Shown piece after piece: positions 24,854 to 32,153 of a DNA stretch of 64,000 nucleotides; within the stretch, counting starts at the first letter, position 1, and the number at the start of each line of letters is the position of its first letter. The notes under the pieces were generated by a model that saw nothing but the letters and a program-made list of their open reading frames with translations, was not told where the DNA came from and searched no databases. The translations under genes and the position numbers were made by a program. The stretch covers positions 62,001-126,000 of the forward strand of contig NZ_JADLQX010000017.1 in assembly GCF_015477605.1 (NCBI RefSeq). The letters run 5' to 3'. The stretch is from Nocardia amamiensis. Its GTDB lineage: Bacteria; Actinomycetota; Actinomycetes; Mycobacteriales; Mycobacteriaceae.

Positions 24854-25593
24854 CCGGCAAGGGACAGCACTGCCGCGGTGATCGCCACCGTGGTTTCGAT
24901 GACGGCGCCGAGGACGTCACCGGAGAGGCCGCCGAAGCGCCGGGCACAGTGCCGGACGAGGATGGCCGAGGCGGTCAGCGCGACGACGACGGCGACGGGA
25001 CCGAGCCACGGGCGGTCCGGCACAGCCAGGACCGCCGACGCGACCGCGGCCACCGACCAGCCCGCCGAGGCGAGTGCGGATTGGGTATTCGCGACCAAGA
25101 TGCCGAACGCGGTGCCGGGAGCCGCCGTGGTACCCCGGCAGGCGAGTACGACGGCGACGCGGCCGGTCGCCACGGCGATGGCCACCGCGAACCAGCGGCC
25201 CGCATCGGCCAATGCCGCGAACGAAAACGCTTGCACCCCAATGGCGAACACAATTCCCGCGACACCGAACGGTCCGGCCCCGCCGCCCTTCATGATCTGC
25301 CTGGCCCGCTCGGGCGGACCGTAACTGCCGAGCCCGTCCATGGTGTCGCCGAGACCGTCGAGATGCATGCCCCTCGTAACCAACGCCAGCGCACCGACTA
25401 CCAGCAAACCGGCCAGCGAAGCGCTCGCACCTGCCCACGTCAGCACCCAGAGCAGCCCCGCTGCCCCAGCCCCGAGCAGTGCACCCACCATCGGCGCCAA
25501 CAGAATCGCGCGCCCCGCCGCCCGATCGACATCATCCGGCCCACGCACCGGCAGTACCGTGAGCCACGAAACAGCAAGCCGCATCCCGTTCAC
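24850..25593 (-). CDS. cobS: Adenosylcobinamide-GDP ribazoletransferase CobS
   Basis: Membrane enzyme joining adenosylcobinamide-GDP and alpha-ribazole (phosphate), the last assembly step of cobalamin. It is 247 aa and mostly hydrophobic, with the family motif RGMHLDGLGDTMDGLGSY and RARQIMKGGGAGPFGVAGI. A GTG at 25593 with GGGGGG five bases upstream is the preferred start (VNGMRLAVSWLTVLPV); an ATG three codons later is possible. cobT lies 220 bases upstream on the same strand, and CobT makes the alpha-ribazole phosphate used here. Confidence 0.95.
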   Translation of the reverse strand: MNGMRLAVSWLTVLPVRGPDDVDRAAGRAILLAPMVGALLGAGAAGLLWVLTWAGASASLAGLLVVGALALVTRGMHLDGLGDTMDGLGSYGPPERARQIMKGGGAGPFGVAGIVFAIGVQAFSFAALADAGRWFAVAIAVATGRVAVVLACRGTTAAPGTAFGILVANTQSALASAGWSVAAVASAVLAVPDRPWLGPVAVVVALTASAILVRHCARRFGGLSGDVLGAVIETTVAITAAVLSLAG

Positions 25594-25627
25594 GCCGACC
25601 CCCCTTCGAGCCCCCGCTGCCGCCCGC

Positions 25628-25684
25628 CGAGTGGCACATGGCTGCGGCAAAACGCGAGTAGGCCCCTCCATGGTGTGCCACTCG
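25628..25684 (-). repeat. 57-bp dispersed palindromic repeat, copy 1
   Basis: Arms CGAGTGGCACA (25628-25638) and TGTGCCACTCG (25674-25684) form a perfect 11-bp inverted repeat around 35 bases. Read on the minus strand the whole 57-mer matches 47749-47805 at 52 of 57 positions with identical spacing. It lies between cobT and cobS. Confidence 0.8.
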
Positions 25685-25813
25685 CAGTACCACGGACCTT
25701 CCCGTCCGCGCGGTCTCGAGCCCGCGTGGAGTTTCGGTCGTCTCGTACTCGCTGTCGGCGGGTGGAGGCCGCACCCGGCTTCGACGAGTGGGCGTCGATG
25801 GCGCGCGGAGGCT

Positions 25814-26893
25814 TCATTTGCGGAGATTCGGCGCAGGGCCGGCCGGTTCGGGGTCGGCGGTGCTGACACCGGCTTCGGCGAAGGTGGACATGTCGGCGAG
25901 AGTCGCCACGGCCGAGCGGAGGATGGGCAGGGCGGCGAGGGCGCCGGAGCCTTCGCCGAGGCGCATGCCCAGGTCGATCAGGGGTTCCAGGCGCAGGTGG
26001 CGCAGCGCGAGGGCGTGCGCCGGTTCGGTGGAGCGGTGGCCCGCCAGCCACCAAGCGCCGGCCCCCGCGGCGAGGTCTTCGGCGACCATGGCCGCTGCCG
26101 TGACGACGACGCCGTCGAGAATGACCGGTGTGCGCCGGGTGGCTGCCTGAGCCAGGAAAGCGGCCATGGCCGCGAAGTCGGCGCCCGCCGCGACGCGGAG
26201 GAGTTCGACCGGGTCTTTCAGCACCGGGCGGGCGCGGCGCATCGCGTCGCGAATGGCGGCGACCTTGCGGATCCATCCCGCGTCGTCGACTCCGGTGCCG
26301 CGGCCTACCGCGGCAACCGGTTCGGTGTTGGTGAGGGCGGCGATGAGCACGGTGGCCGGGGTGGTGTTGCCGATGCCCATGTCGCCCGCGATCAGCAGGT
26401 CGGCGCCCGCGTCGATCTCCTCGTCGGCGATGGCCCGGCCCGCGGCGATGGCCGAGTGGACTTCCGCGTCGGTGAGCGCGTCCTCGCGATCGATCGCCCC
26501 GCTGGAGCGCCGCACCTTGTGCTTGGACACCTCCGGGTCGGTGTCGGCGTCGACGGAGATGTCCGCGACACGCACGGTCGCACCCGCCACCGCCGCGAGC
26601 GCGTTCACCGCGGCGCCGCCACCCAGGAAGTTCGCCACCATCTGCGCGGTGACCTCGCTCGGATACGCCGACACCCCGTGCCGCGCGATGCCATGATCCC
26701 CGGCGAACACCACGACACGGGCGCGCTCGAACTGCTTCGGCGGACACACGCCCTGGCAGGCCGCCACCCAGTTGCCGAGCTCCTCCAATCGGCCCAGCGC
26801 CCCACCGGGTTTGGTCAGCTGCGCCTGCCGCTGCTCGGCAGCCGCACGAAACTGTGCGTCCGGAGGCGCTACCGGTCCGAATCCGTGCGTCAC
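25814..26893 (-). CDS. cobT: Nicotinate-nucleotide:dimethylbenzimidazole phosphoribosyltransferase CobT
   Basis: Activates the lower ligand base of cobalamin as alpha-ribazole 5'-phosphate. Motifs: KPGGALGRLEELGNWVAACQ, RVVVFAGDHGIARHGVSAYP, LIAGDMGIGNTTPATVLIAA, TGVDDAGWIRKV and EPLIDLGMRLGEGSGAL (catalytic Glu). The GTG at 26893 with GAAAGG upstream gives 359 aa; the frame stays open far upstream but without similarity. A Pro-rich tail of ~20 residues follows the catalytic region. The 257 bases between cobU and cobT hold no recognisable cobalamin riboswitch. Confidence 0.95.
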   Translation of the reverse strand: MTHGFGPVAPPDAQFRAAAEQRQAQLTKPGGALGRLEELGNWVAACQGVCPPKQFERARVVVFAGDHGIARHGVSAYPSEVTAQMVANFLGGGAAVNALAAVAGATVRVADISVDADTDPEVSKHKVRRSSGAIDREDALTDAEVHSAIAAGRAIADEEIDAGADLLIAGDMGIGNTTPATVLIAALTNTEPVAAVGRGTGVDDAGWIRKVAAIRDAMRRARPVLKDPVELLRVAAGADFAAMAAFLAQAATRRTPVILDGVVVTAAAMVAEDLAAGAGAWWLAGHRSTEPAHALALRHLRLEPLIDLGMRLGEGSGALAALPILRSAVATLADMSTFAEAGVSTADPEPAGPAPNLRK

Positions 26894-27150
26894 TATCGAG
26901 CCTTTCCGGTCATGGCGGTTCCCGCCGACTACGCCGCCCAATCTTGCCATTGCCCATCCCCGTCGCCGGGCCGGACGGCGCACGGCGAACCGACTCCGTC
27001 CTATCTCCCGGACGCAGCAGCCGAGTTTCCTTGCAAGGATCAGCGCGGGGATACACGCGGCGTCCTGCAACTCCCGCCGACACTGTGTCAGGTACTCGCC
27101 GCGAAGCAGGTTGTCGACGGCGGCGAAGGGCGTGCCTGCGCCGAAATGGG

Positions 27151-27717
27151 CTATTTCAGGCGGAGCGGGAGACCGGCGACAACGAAGTAGGCTTCGTCGC
27201 AGGCCTGGGCCAGGCGTTGATTGAGAATGCCGATCTCGTCGCGGAACAGGCGGCCGGAGCGAGTCGCGGGGATGACGCCCATGCCGACCTCTGGCGTCAC
27301 GATCACGAGCGTGCCCTGGTATGCGGCGACCGCCGCGACGAGGGCGTCGGTGTCGGGGGAGATCGTGCCGCGCGGCGCCTCCCACGCCTCCCGCGCATCG
27401 ATGCGGGCGGTCAGCCAGGTGCCGATGTCGTCGATGAGCGTGACGGACGATGGGTTCGACGGCACCGTGGATTCGGCGAGAACCGTTGCCGGATCGGCAC
27501 TTTCGACGGTCGACCAGCTCGCGGGCCGTCGGCTGCGGTGCTGGGCGATTCGGTCGGCGAAATCGTGGTCTTCCGGGTCGGGCACCGCGGTGGCGAGATA
27601 GCGCACGGTCTCGCCGCCCTCGCCCGCGAGTTTCTCGGCGAATGCCGACTTCCCGGACCGCGCGCCGCCGAGGACGAGGATGCGGCGCGCCGCGGCGGGC
27701 GAGAAACTATGCGACAC
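27151..27717 (-). CDS. cobU: Adenosylcobinamide kinase/GMP transferase CobU
   Basis: Phosphorylates adenosylcobinamide and attaches GMP, supplying the substrate of CobS. The 188-residue product has the P-loop LVLGGARSGKSAFAEKLA, the RYLATAV and RIAQHRSRRPASWSTVE region with the guanylylated histidine, LIDDIGTWLTARI, and VTPEVGMGVIPATRSGRLFR. The start is a GTG at 27717 (VSHSFSPAAARR); no strong ribosome site is seen. It heads the cobU-cobT-cobS direction of transcription, with spacing large enough for separate promoters. Confidence 0.95.
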   Translation of the reverse strand: MSHSFSPAAARRILVLGGARSGKSAFAEKLAGEGGETVRYLATAVPDPEDHDFADRIAQHRSRRPASWSTVESADPATVLAESTVPSNPSSVTLIDDIGTWLTARIDAREAWEAPRGTISPDTDALVAAVAAYQGTLVIVTPEVGMGVIPATRSGRLFRDEIGILNQRLAQACDEAYFVVAGLPLRLK

Positions 27718-27754
27718 GGCTGGCACCGTATCAATCGGATGGCAAGGTGAGGTC

Positions 27755-27964
27755 TCAGTCGACCCCGAGGGTGACTTCGGTGGATTTGATGAGGACTGTG
27801 ACCGGGGAACCGTCGGCGAGTTGCAGGTCGTCGGCGGCGTCGCGGGTGATCGACGAGGTGATCTCATCACCGCCGGTCAGGCGGACGCGCACGACGGCCA
27901 TCGCCTCGCCGCGGGTGACCGAGACGACTGTTCCATGCAGTTGGTTACGTGTGGATAGTCGCAT
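27755..27964 (-). CDS. TOBE (molybdate/tungstate-binding, Mop-like) protein
   Basis: A 69-residue single TOBE domain: MRLSTRNQLHGTVVSVTRGE, VVRVRLTGGDEITSSITRDA and DLQLADGSPVTVLIKSTEV. Stand-alone domains of this kind (molbindins) bind molybdate in the cytosol, and the length fits exactly. The site is formed by oligomerisation, so ligand binding is inferred from the family. It sits 37 bases upstream of cobU with no obvious link to cobalamin synthesis. Confidence 0.88.
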   Translation of the reverse strand: MRLSTRNQLHGTVVSVTRGEAMAVVRVRLTGGDEITSSITRDAADDLQLADGSPVTVLIKSTEVTLGVD

Positions 27965-28039
27965 GCCGCGATCCTACGGAGCGGGGGTGCCGATTTATCG
28001 GAGGTGCGGGAGCCCGGTGTCGGTTCGCTCTCCGGGAGC

Positions 28040-29020
28040 TCAGGCTGATGGCTCCGTCTCGGCATCCGTGCTCCTGCCGAAGCGGCGGCGGTACTCGGTG
28101 GGGGCGATGCCGACCAGGCGTTGGAAGTGGTGGCGCAGGAGGGCGCCGGAGCCGAAGCCGGAGCGGGCGGCGATGTGTTCCAGGCCGAGGCCGCTTTCCT
28201 CCAGCAGTTGTTTGGCGAGCAGGACGCGCTGGTTGGTGAGCCATTTCACCGGGGTGGTTCCGGTCTCGGCGGCGAAGCGGCGGGCGAAGGTGCGGGTGGA
28301 CATGTTGGCGCGGGCAGCCAGTTCCTCGACAGTGTGCGGCAGGTCGAGATGTTCGTTCATCCACTCCAGGATCGGGATGAGGCTGTCGGAGGTGCACGCG
28401 GCGACCGGGCGTTCGATGAACTGACGCTGCCCGCCGTCGCGCTGCGGCGGCACCACCATGCGCCGCGCGATCGCGTTGGCGACGCCGCTGCCGAGTTCGC
28501 GCCGCACCAGGTGCAGGCAGGCATCGATTCCCGCCGCGGTGCCCGCGCTGGTGATCAGATCGCCCTCGTCGACGAACAGCACGTCCGGGTCGACGGTGGC
28601 CTCGGGGTAGTCGGCGGCGAGTTTCTCCACGTAACGCCAGTGCGTGGTGCACTTGCGCCCGTCGAGCAGCCCGGCGGCTCCGGCGAGGAAGGCTCCCGAG
28701 CAGACAGTGAGCACGGTGGCGCCGGACGCCGCCGCGTCTCGGACGGCCGCGACGACGCGCGGGTCGAATCCGCCGTCGGCCGCGGCGGCGGAGATGGCGA
28801 CCAGATCGGCCTTGGCCAGCTCGTCGAGCCCGTACTCCGGCGTGACCGAGATGCCCGGACTGGTGGAGGTCAGCGGAACTCCCGGCTCGGCGCCGCACAC
28901 CCGGAAGTCGAAGGCGGGCAGCCCGTCCGCGGTGCGGTCGAGGCCGAAAACCTCACAGATGACCCCGAATTCGAACATGGCCATCCGCTCGGACAGCACC
29001 ACCGCGACCTTCGACAGCAT
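28040..29020 (-). CDS. GlxA-type regulator (DJ-1/PfpI domain plus AraC HTH)
   Basis: A 326-residue regulator. Residues ~1-190 form a DJ-1/PfpI-like amidotransferase fold (KVAVVLSERMAMFEFGVICE, LTVCSGAFLAGAAGLLDGRK with the nucleophile-position Cys, TSAGTAAGIDACLHLV). Residues ~215-320 form an AraC double HTH (VEELAARANMSTRTFARRF, HIAARSGFGSGALLRHHF). Regulators of this kind sense metabolites through the first domain; the ligand is unknown here. The gene is divergent from a 53-residue membrane protein, a possible target. Confidence 0.92.
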   Translation of the reverse strand: MLSKVAVVLSERMAMFEFGVICEVFGLDRTADGLPAFDFRVCGAEPGVPLTSTSPGISVTPEYGLDELAKADLVAISAAAADGGFDPRVVAAVRDAAASGATVLTVCSGAFLAGAAGLLDGRKCTTHWRYVEKLAADYPEATVDPDVLFVDEGDLITSAGTAAGIDACLHLVRRELGSGVANAIARRMVVPPQRDGGQRQFIERPVAACTSDSLIPILEWMNEHLDLPHTVEELAARANMSTRTFARRFAAETGTTPVKWLTNQRVLLAKQLLEESGLGLEHIAARSGFGSGALLRHHFQRLVGIAPTEYRRRFGRSTDAETEPSA

Positions 29021-29106
29021 GCCCGTCAGTCTACTGGCCGTATTTTTGCGAACATTGTCTGCACGGCCACTTTCGGCGGTAAATCACTGACCGCAAAATT
29101 ACTGCC

Positions 29107-29268
29107 ATGGTTACTTTCCTCGTTTCCCTGGCGGTCATCGTGGCCGTCGCCGCACTGATCGCCCACAGCACGGGCCGCGCGGGCTCCTCCGATGTCATCG
29201 ACCGCGACGCCGAGCGGGTCCATTCCGAACTGGCGGCGATGCTGGGCCGTACCGCCCACCACCGCTGA
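29107..29268 (+). CDS. 53-residue single-pass membrane protein
   Basis: An ATG at 29107 opens a frame MVTFLVSLAVIVAVAALIAH with one N-terminal transmembrane helix, then an acidic/basic tail (SSDVIDRDAERVHSELAAML). Codon use matches its neighbours. No canonical ribosome site is seen, so translation may be leaderless or weak. It is divergent from the GlxA-like regulator with 86 bases between starts. No family is recognised. Confidence 0.55.
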   Translation: MVTFLVSLAVIVAVAALIAHSTGRAGSSDVIDRDAERVHSELAAMLGRTAHHR

Positions 29269-29279
29269 TCCCGGTAAAG

Positions 29280-29461
29280 CGCTCGTATTCTCGGGCTACG
29301 CGCGATACAGCAGTGGCCGAATCCGGCGCATCCACGAAGTCGCCAGCGGTAGTCATCGCGCGGGCAATCGCGAGGTCGACGCGCACCGGGTGCCCGCATG
29401 GCGCGGCGTGCCGATCTTCCCCTGCGGCAAGATTCCCGTGAGCGACACCCAGACCACGTCG
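29280..29461 (+). pseudogene. Relic of a family 2 encapsulin shell protein gene
   Basis: In one plus-strand frame the sequence reads EVDAHRVPAWRGVPIF continuing PCGKIPVSDTQTTS (29372-29461), which closely matches the conserved RVPxWRGVPxxPCNKIPxxxxxTSS stretch of family 2 (SrpI-like) encapsulin shell proteins. The upstream ~30 codons (IRRIHEVASGSHRAGNR) may belong too. Nothing before or after resembles the rest of the shell protein, there is no start, and similarity stops abruptly at 29461, so this is a leftover of about 60 codons. Confidence 0.6.
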
Positions 29462-29573
29462 CCGATGCGACCGATCAGGGAACGGCAGTGGGCACGTCGG
29501 TCCTACGGTCATCAGCGCGGCCACTCGGCCCAATCGCCGTTTCCGGGCGCAGCGAGGCCGAGCATTGCAAAAA

Positions 29574-30245
29574 TCACACGGCGTCGCCCGGGCCGACCCG
29601 CGGCTTCGGCGCACGCATCTTGCGGATCTGGGAAGCGCGCACGAAGGCGTACCAGCCCAGCCGGTAGCCGGTGTCGGTGGCATCCGGGAACCGCTCCTTG
29701 ACCCGGTTGTTCACGACCCGGCCGAGCAGAACGCCCTCGATGGCCATGAACAACATCATCACCAGCATGGCCAGCGTGACGATGGTCTGCAGCGCGGGCG
29801 CGACGAACATCGACAGGATCAGCACCAGCGCCATCGGCATGAACAAGCCGACCAGGTTGCGCCGGGCGTCGACGATGTCGCGGACGAACGCCCGTACCGG
29901 CCCTTGGTCGCGAGGCAACAGATACTTGTCCTCGCCCGCGAGCATGCGGGCGCGCCGGTCCTGGGCGGCGGCGCGCCGGTCGGCAGCGGCGGCCTTGCGC
30001 TCTTCCTTGCTGCCACGCACGGCCTTGCGCCGGGCGCGGGCCTCCTTCGCGGTAAGCGGAGCGGGTGCCACCGGGCCGCGGCGCTTGCCTTGCGCGTCAC
30101 GGCGTTTCGGTGTGGGACGGCCTTTGCCGGCGGTAGCCGTCGGCGCCTTGCTGGTGGTACCTGCGGCCGAGCCGCCGTCCGTGACCACCGTCGATTCGGC
30201 GGTCGCGTCGGTGGTGCTGGACTCGCCGCGACGGAACAATTTCAC
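29574..30245 (-). CDS. DUF3043 membrane protein
   Basis: A 223-residue protein of the actinobacterial DUF3043 family. A basic, disordered N-terminal half (KRRDAQGKRRGPVAPAPLTA, EARARRKAVRGSKEERKAAA) is followed by RDQGPVRAFVRDIVDARRNL and two adjacent transmembrane helices (about 133-175), ending with a short basic tail. The start is a GTG at 30245 (VKLFRRGESS). It is divergent from erpA, as in related genomes. Its function is unknown; a membrane role close to nucleic acid or phospholipid head groups would fit the charge but is speculation. Confidence 0.9.
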   Translation of the reverse strand: MKLFRRGESSTTDATAESTVVTDGGSAAGTTSKAPTATAGKGRPTPKRRDAQGKRRGPVAPAPLTAKEARARRKAVRGSKEERKAAAADRRAAAQDRRARMLAGEDKYLLPRDQGPVRAFVRDIVDARRNLVGLFMPMALVLILSMFVAPALQTIVTLAMLVMMLFMAIEGVLLGRVVNNRVKERFPDATDTGYRLGWYAFVRASQIRKMRAPKPRVGPGDAV

Positions 30246-30443
30246 AGCGACCAGGCTATTCGATGTGCTGCGCGGCGAGAAATGCGGTCCGATTCGCCGG
30301 GAGTGTGCGGGGTCACGGAGGTTGCGTGCCGCGTCGAGCCGGGTGGTGGCAAGATGGGGGAATAGCAGCCGGCCGAGTGGTGTTGACCCGACACGACCCG
30401 TGCGCTGTTCACGGGTTGACCACAGGTTCCTCGAGGAGAGTTC

Positions 30444-30794
30444 ATGACTGTGCAGAACGAGACCGCCACCCACGGTGTGACTCTGACCGACGCCGCCGCG
30501 GCGAAGGCGAAGGCACTGCTGGACCAGGAGGGTCGCGACGACCTGGCGCTGCGGATCGCGGTGCAGCCGGGTGGTTGCGCCGGCCTGCGCTACCAGCTGT
30601 TCTTCGACGACCGTTCGCTCGACGGCGACCTGACCGTCGACTTCGGTGGGGTCACGTTGGCCGTCGACCGGATGAGCGCTCCGTACGTGCAGGGCGCCTC
30701 GATCGACTTCGTCGACACCATCGAGAAGCAGGGCTTCACCATCGACAACCCGAACGCCACCGGCTCCTGCGCCTGCGGCGACTCCTTCAACTGA
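30444..30794 (+). CDS. erpA: A-type iron-sulfur carrier protein (ErpA/IscA-like)
   Basis: Delivers Fe-S clusters to apoproteins. The 116-residue product has the three A-type cysteines: Cys45 in QPGGCAGLRYQLFF, and Cys109/Cys111 in GSCACGDSFN at the C-terminus. LipA, a Fe-S enzyme encoded in the same region, is a possible client. The ATG at 30444 follows GAGGAG. Counterpart of M. tuberculosis Rv2204c by position. Confidence 0.95.
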   Translation: MTVQNETATHGVTLTDAAAAKAKALLDQEGRDDLALRIAVQPGGCAGLRYQLFFDDRSLDGDLTVDFGGVTLAVDRMSAPYVQGASIDFVDTIEKQGFTIDNPNATGSCACGDSFN

Positions 30795-31025
30795 GCGAAG
30801 TCCCGGCGCGGCCGCGCGCCGGGGGCAAACTCGCCGGGAACGCCCGAAACCGAGGCGGCACCGAAGGCGGGACCTGAACGCAAACCCACGCCGCTCGACT
30901 GGTACGGCCTGAGTGCCCGGAGAGGCGGGGAAGATCAGCTACGGTAAAACTGGGCTCGCGTCCCTGAAACGGGACGCGCGTCCGGTCTTGACCGCCTGCC
31001 GCCTACCGTTGAAGGGCTCAGCCAC

Positions 31026-31994
31026 GTGTCCATCGCCGTTTCCGCGTCCATTGCGACCGACCACCTCATGCGTTTTCCCGGACGGTTCGCCGACGTACTG
31101 CTGGCCGATCAGCTCGACCATGTGTCGCTGAGCTTCCTCGTCGACGATCTGCAGATCCGTCGCGGCGGTGTGGGCGGCAACATCGCCTACGCCATGGGCC
31201 TGCTCAACCGCGAACCCCTGCTGGTCGGCGCCGTGGGCGCGGATTTCGCCGAGTACCGGGCGTGGCTGGAATCGCGCGGGGTGGACTGCTCCGCCGTGCT
31301 GATCTCCGATCGCGCGCACACCGCCCGCTTCGTGTGCACCACCGACGACGACATGGCCCAGATCGCGTCGTTCTACCCGGGCGCGATGAGCGAGGCCCGC
31401 GATATCTCCATCGCCGCGCTCGCCGAGACGCGGGAACTCGACCTGGTCCTGGTCGGCGCGAACGACCCCGAGGCGATGCTGCGCCACACCGCGGAGTGCA
31501 GGGAGCTCGGCATCCCGTTCGCCGCCGATCCGTCCCAGCAGCTGGCCCGGCTGGACGGCGACCAGTCCGTGCAGCTGATCGACGGCGCCGCATACCTTTT
31601 CACCAATAAGTACGAGTGGGCGCTGCTGCTGCAGAAGACCGGCCTGAGCGAGGAAGAGGTCGGGCAGAAGGTCGGTATCCGCGTCACCACGCTGGGCCCG
31701 GACGGGGTGCGGATCATCGATGCCGACGGCACCGAGGTGACCGTCGGCGTGGTGCCCGAGCTCGAGAAAGTGGAGCCGACCGGCGTCGGCGATGCCTTCC
31801 GCGCGGGCTTCCTCACCGGCCACACCGCCGGGCTCAGCCTGGAACGCGCCGCGCAGCTCGGCTCGCTGATCGCCGTGCTGGTACTGGAGACCATGGGCAC
31901 CCAGGAGTGGACCCTGAACAAGGACGACGCCCTGGAGCGCCTCACCAAGGCGTACGGCGTCGAGGCCGCGGCCGAGATCAAGCCCCTGCTCTAG
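31026..31994 (+). CDS. adoK: Adenosine kinase AdoK (ribokinase/PfkB family)
   Basis: Phosphorylates adenosine to AMP for purine salvage; the actinobacterial enzyme is ribokinase-like. Motifs: RRGGVGGNIAYAMGLLNREP (PfkB signature 1), TKxE-like FTNKYEWALL, VTTLGPDGVRIIDADG, and EPTGVGDAFRAGFLTG with the catalytic Asp (signature 2). It is 322 aa from a GTG at 31026. It is followed by a strong hairpin and converges on asnB. Confidence 0.92.
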   Translation: MSIAVSASIATDHLMRFPGRFADVLLADQLDHVSLSFLVDDLQIRRGGVGGNIAYAMGLLNREPLLVGAVGADFAEYRAWLESRGVDCSAVLISDRAHTARFVCTTDDDMAQIASFYPGAMSEARDISIAALAETRELDLVLVGANDPEAMLRHTAECRELGIPFAADPSQQLARLDGDQSVQLIDGAAYLFTNKYEWALLLQKTGLSEEEVGQKVGIRVTTLGPDGVRIIDADGTEVTVGVVPELEKVEPTGVGDAFRAGFLTGHTAGLSLERAAQLGSLIAVLVLETMGTQEWTLNKDDALERLTKAYGVEAAAEIKPLL

Positions 31995-32109
31995 GCTGTT
32001 CCGCCGCTCCGGGTGTCCAGGCCGTACCAGTCTCGGGTGACTCGCCGTCGATGACGGCGGGTCCCCCGGGTGGCTGTTGCGTTATGGGCTTGGCGGCATA
32101 CCCGGCGCA

Positions 32110-32132
32110 GGGCCGTCCGACTGGGACGGCCC
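32110..32132. terminator. Bidirectional terminator between adoK and asnB
   Basis: Perfect 9-bp stem GGGCCGTCC-GACTG-GGACGGCCC located 115 bases after adoK and 21 bases before the asnB stop on the other strand. Confidence 0.7.
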
Positions 32133-32153
32133 CCAGATCCGGAAGGCGGGCAA

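Noticed and set aside
26894..27150. Cobalamin riboswitch upstream of cobT
   Set aside because: No B12-box-like sequence or the usual GCCACTG/GGGAA elements were found on the minus strand, and the same holds for the cobU and cobS leaders.
25340..27190. 616-codon open frame on the plus strand
   Set aside because: Antisense shadow of cobS/cobT; translation is compositionally biased and matches nothing recognisable.
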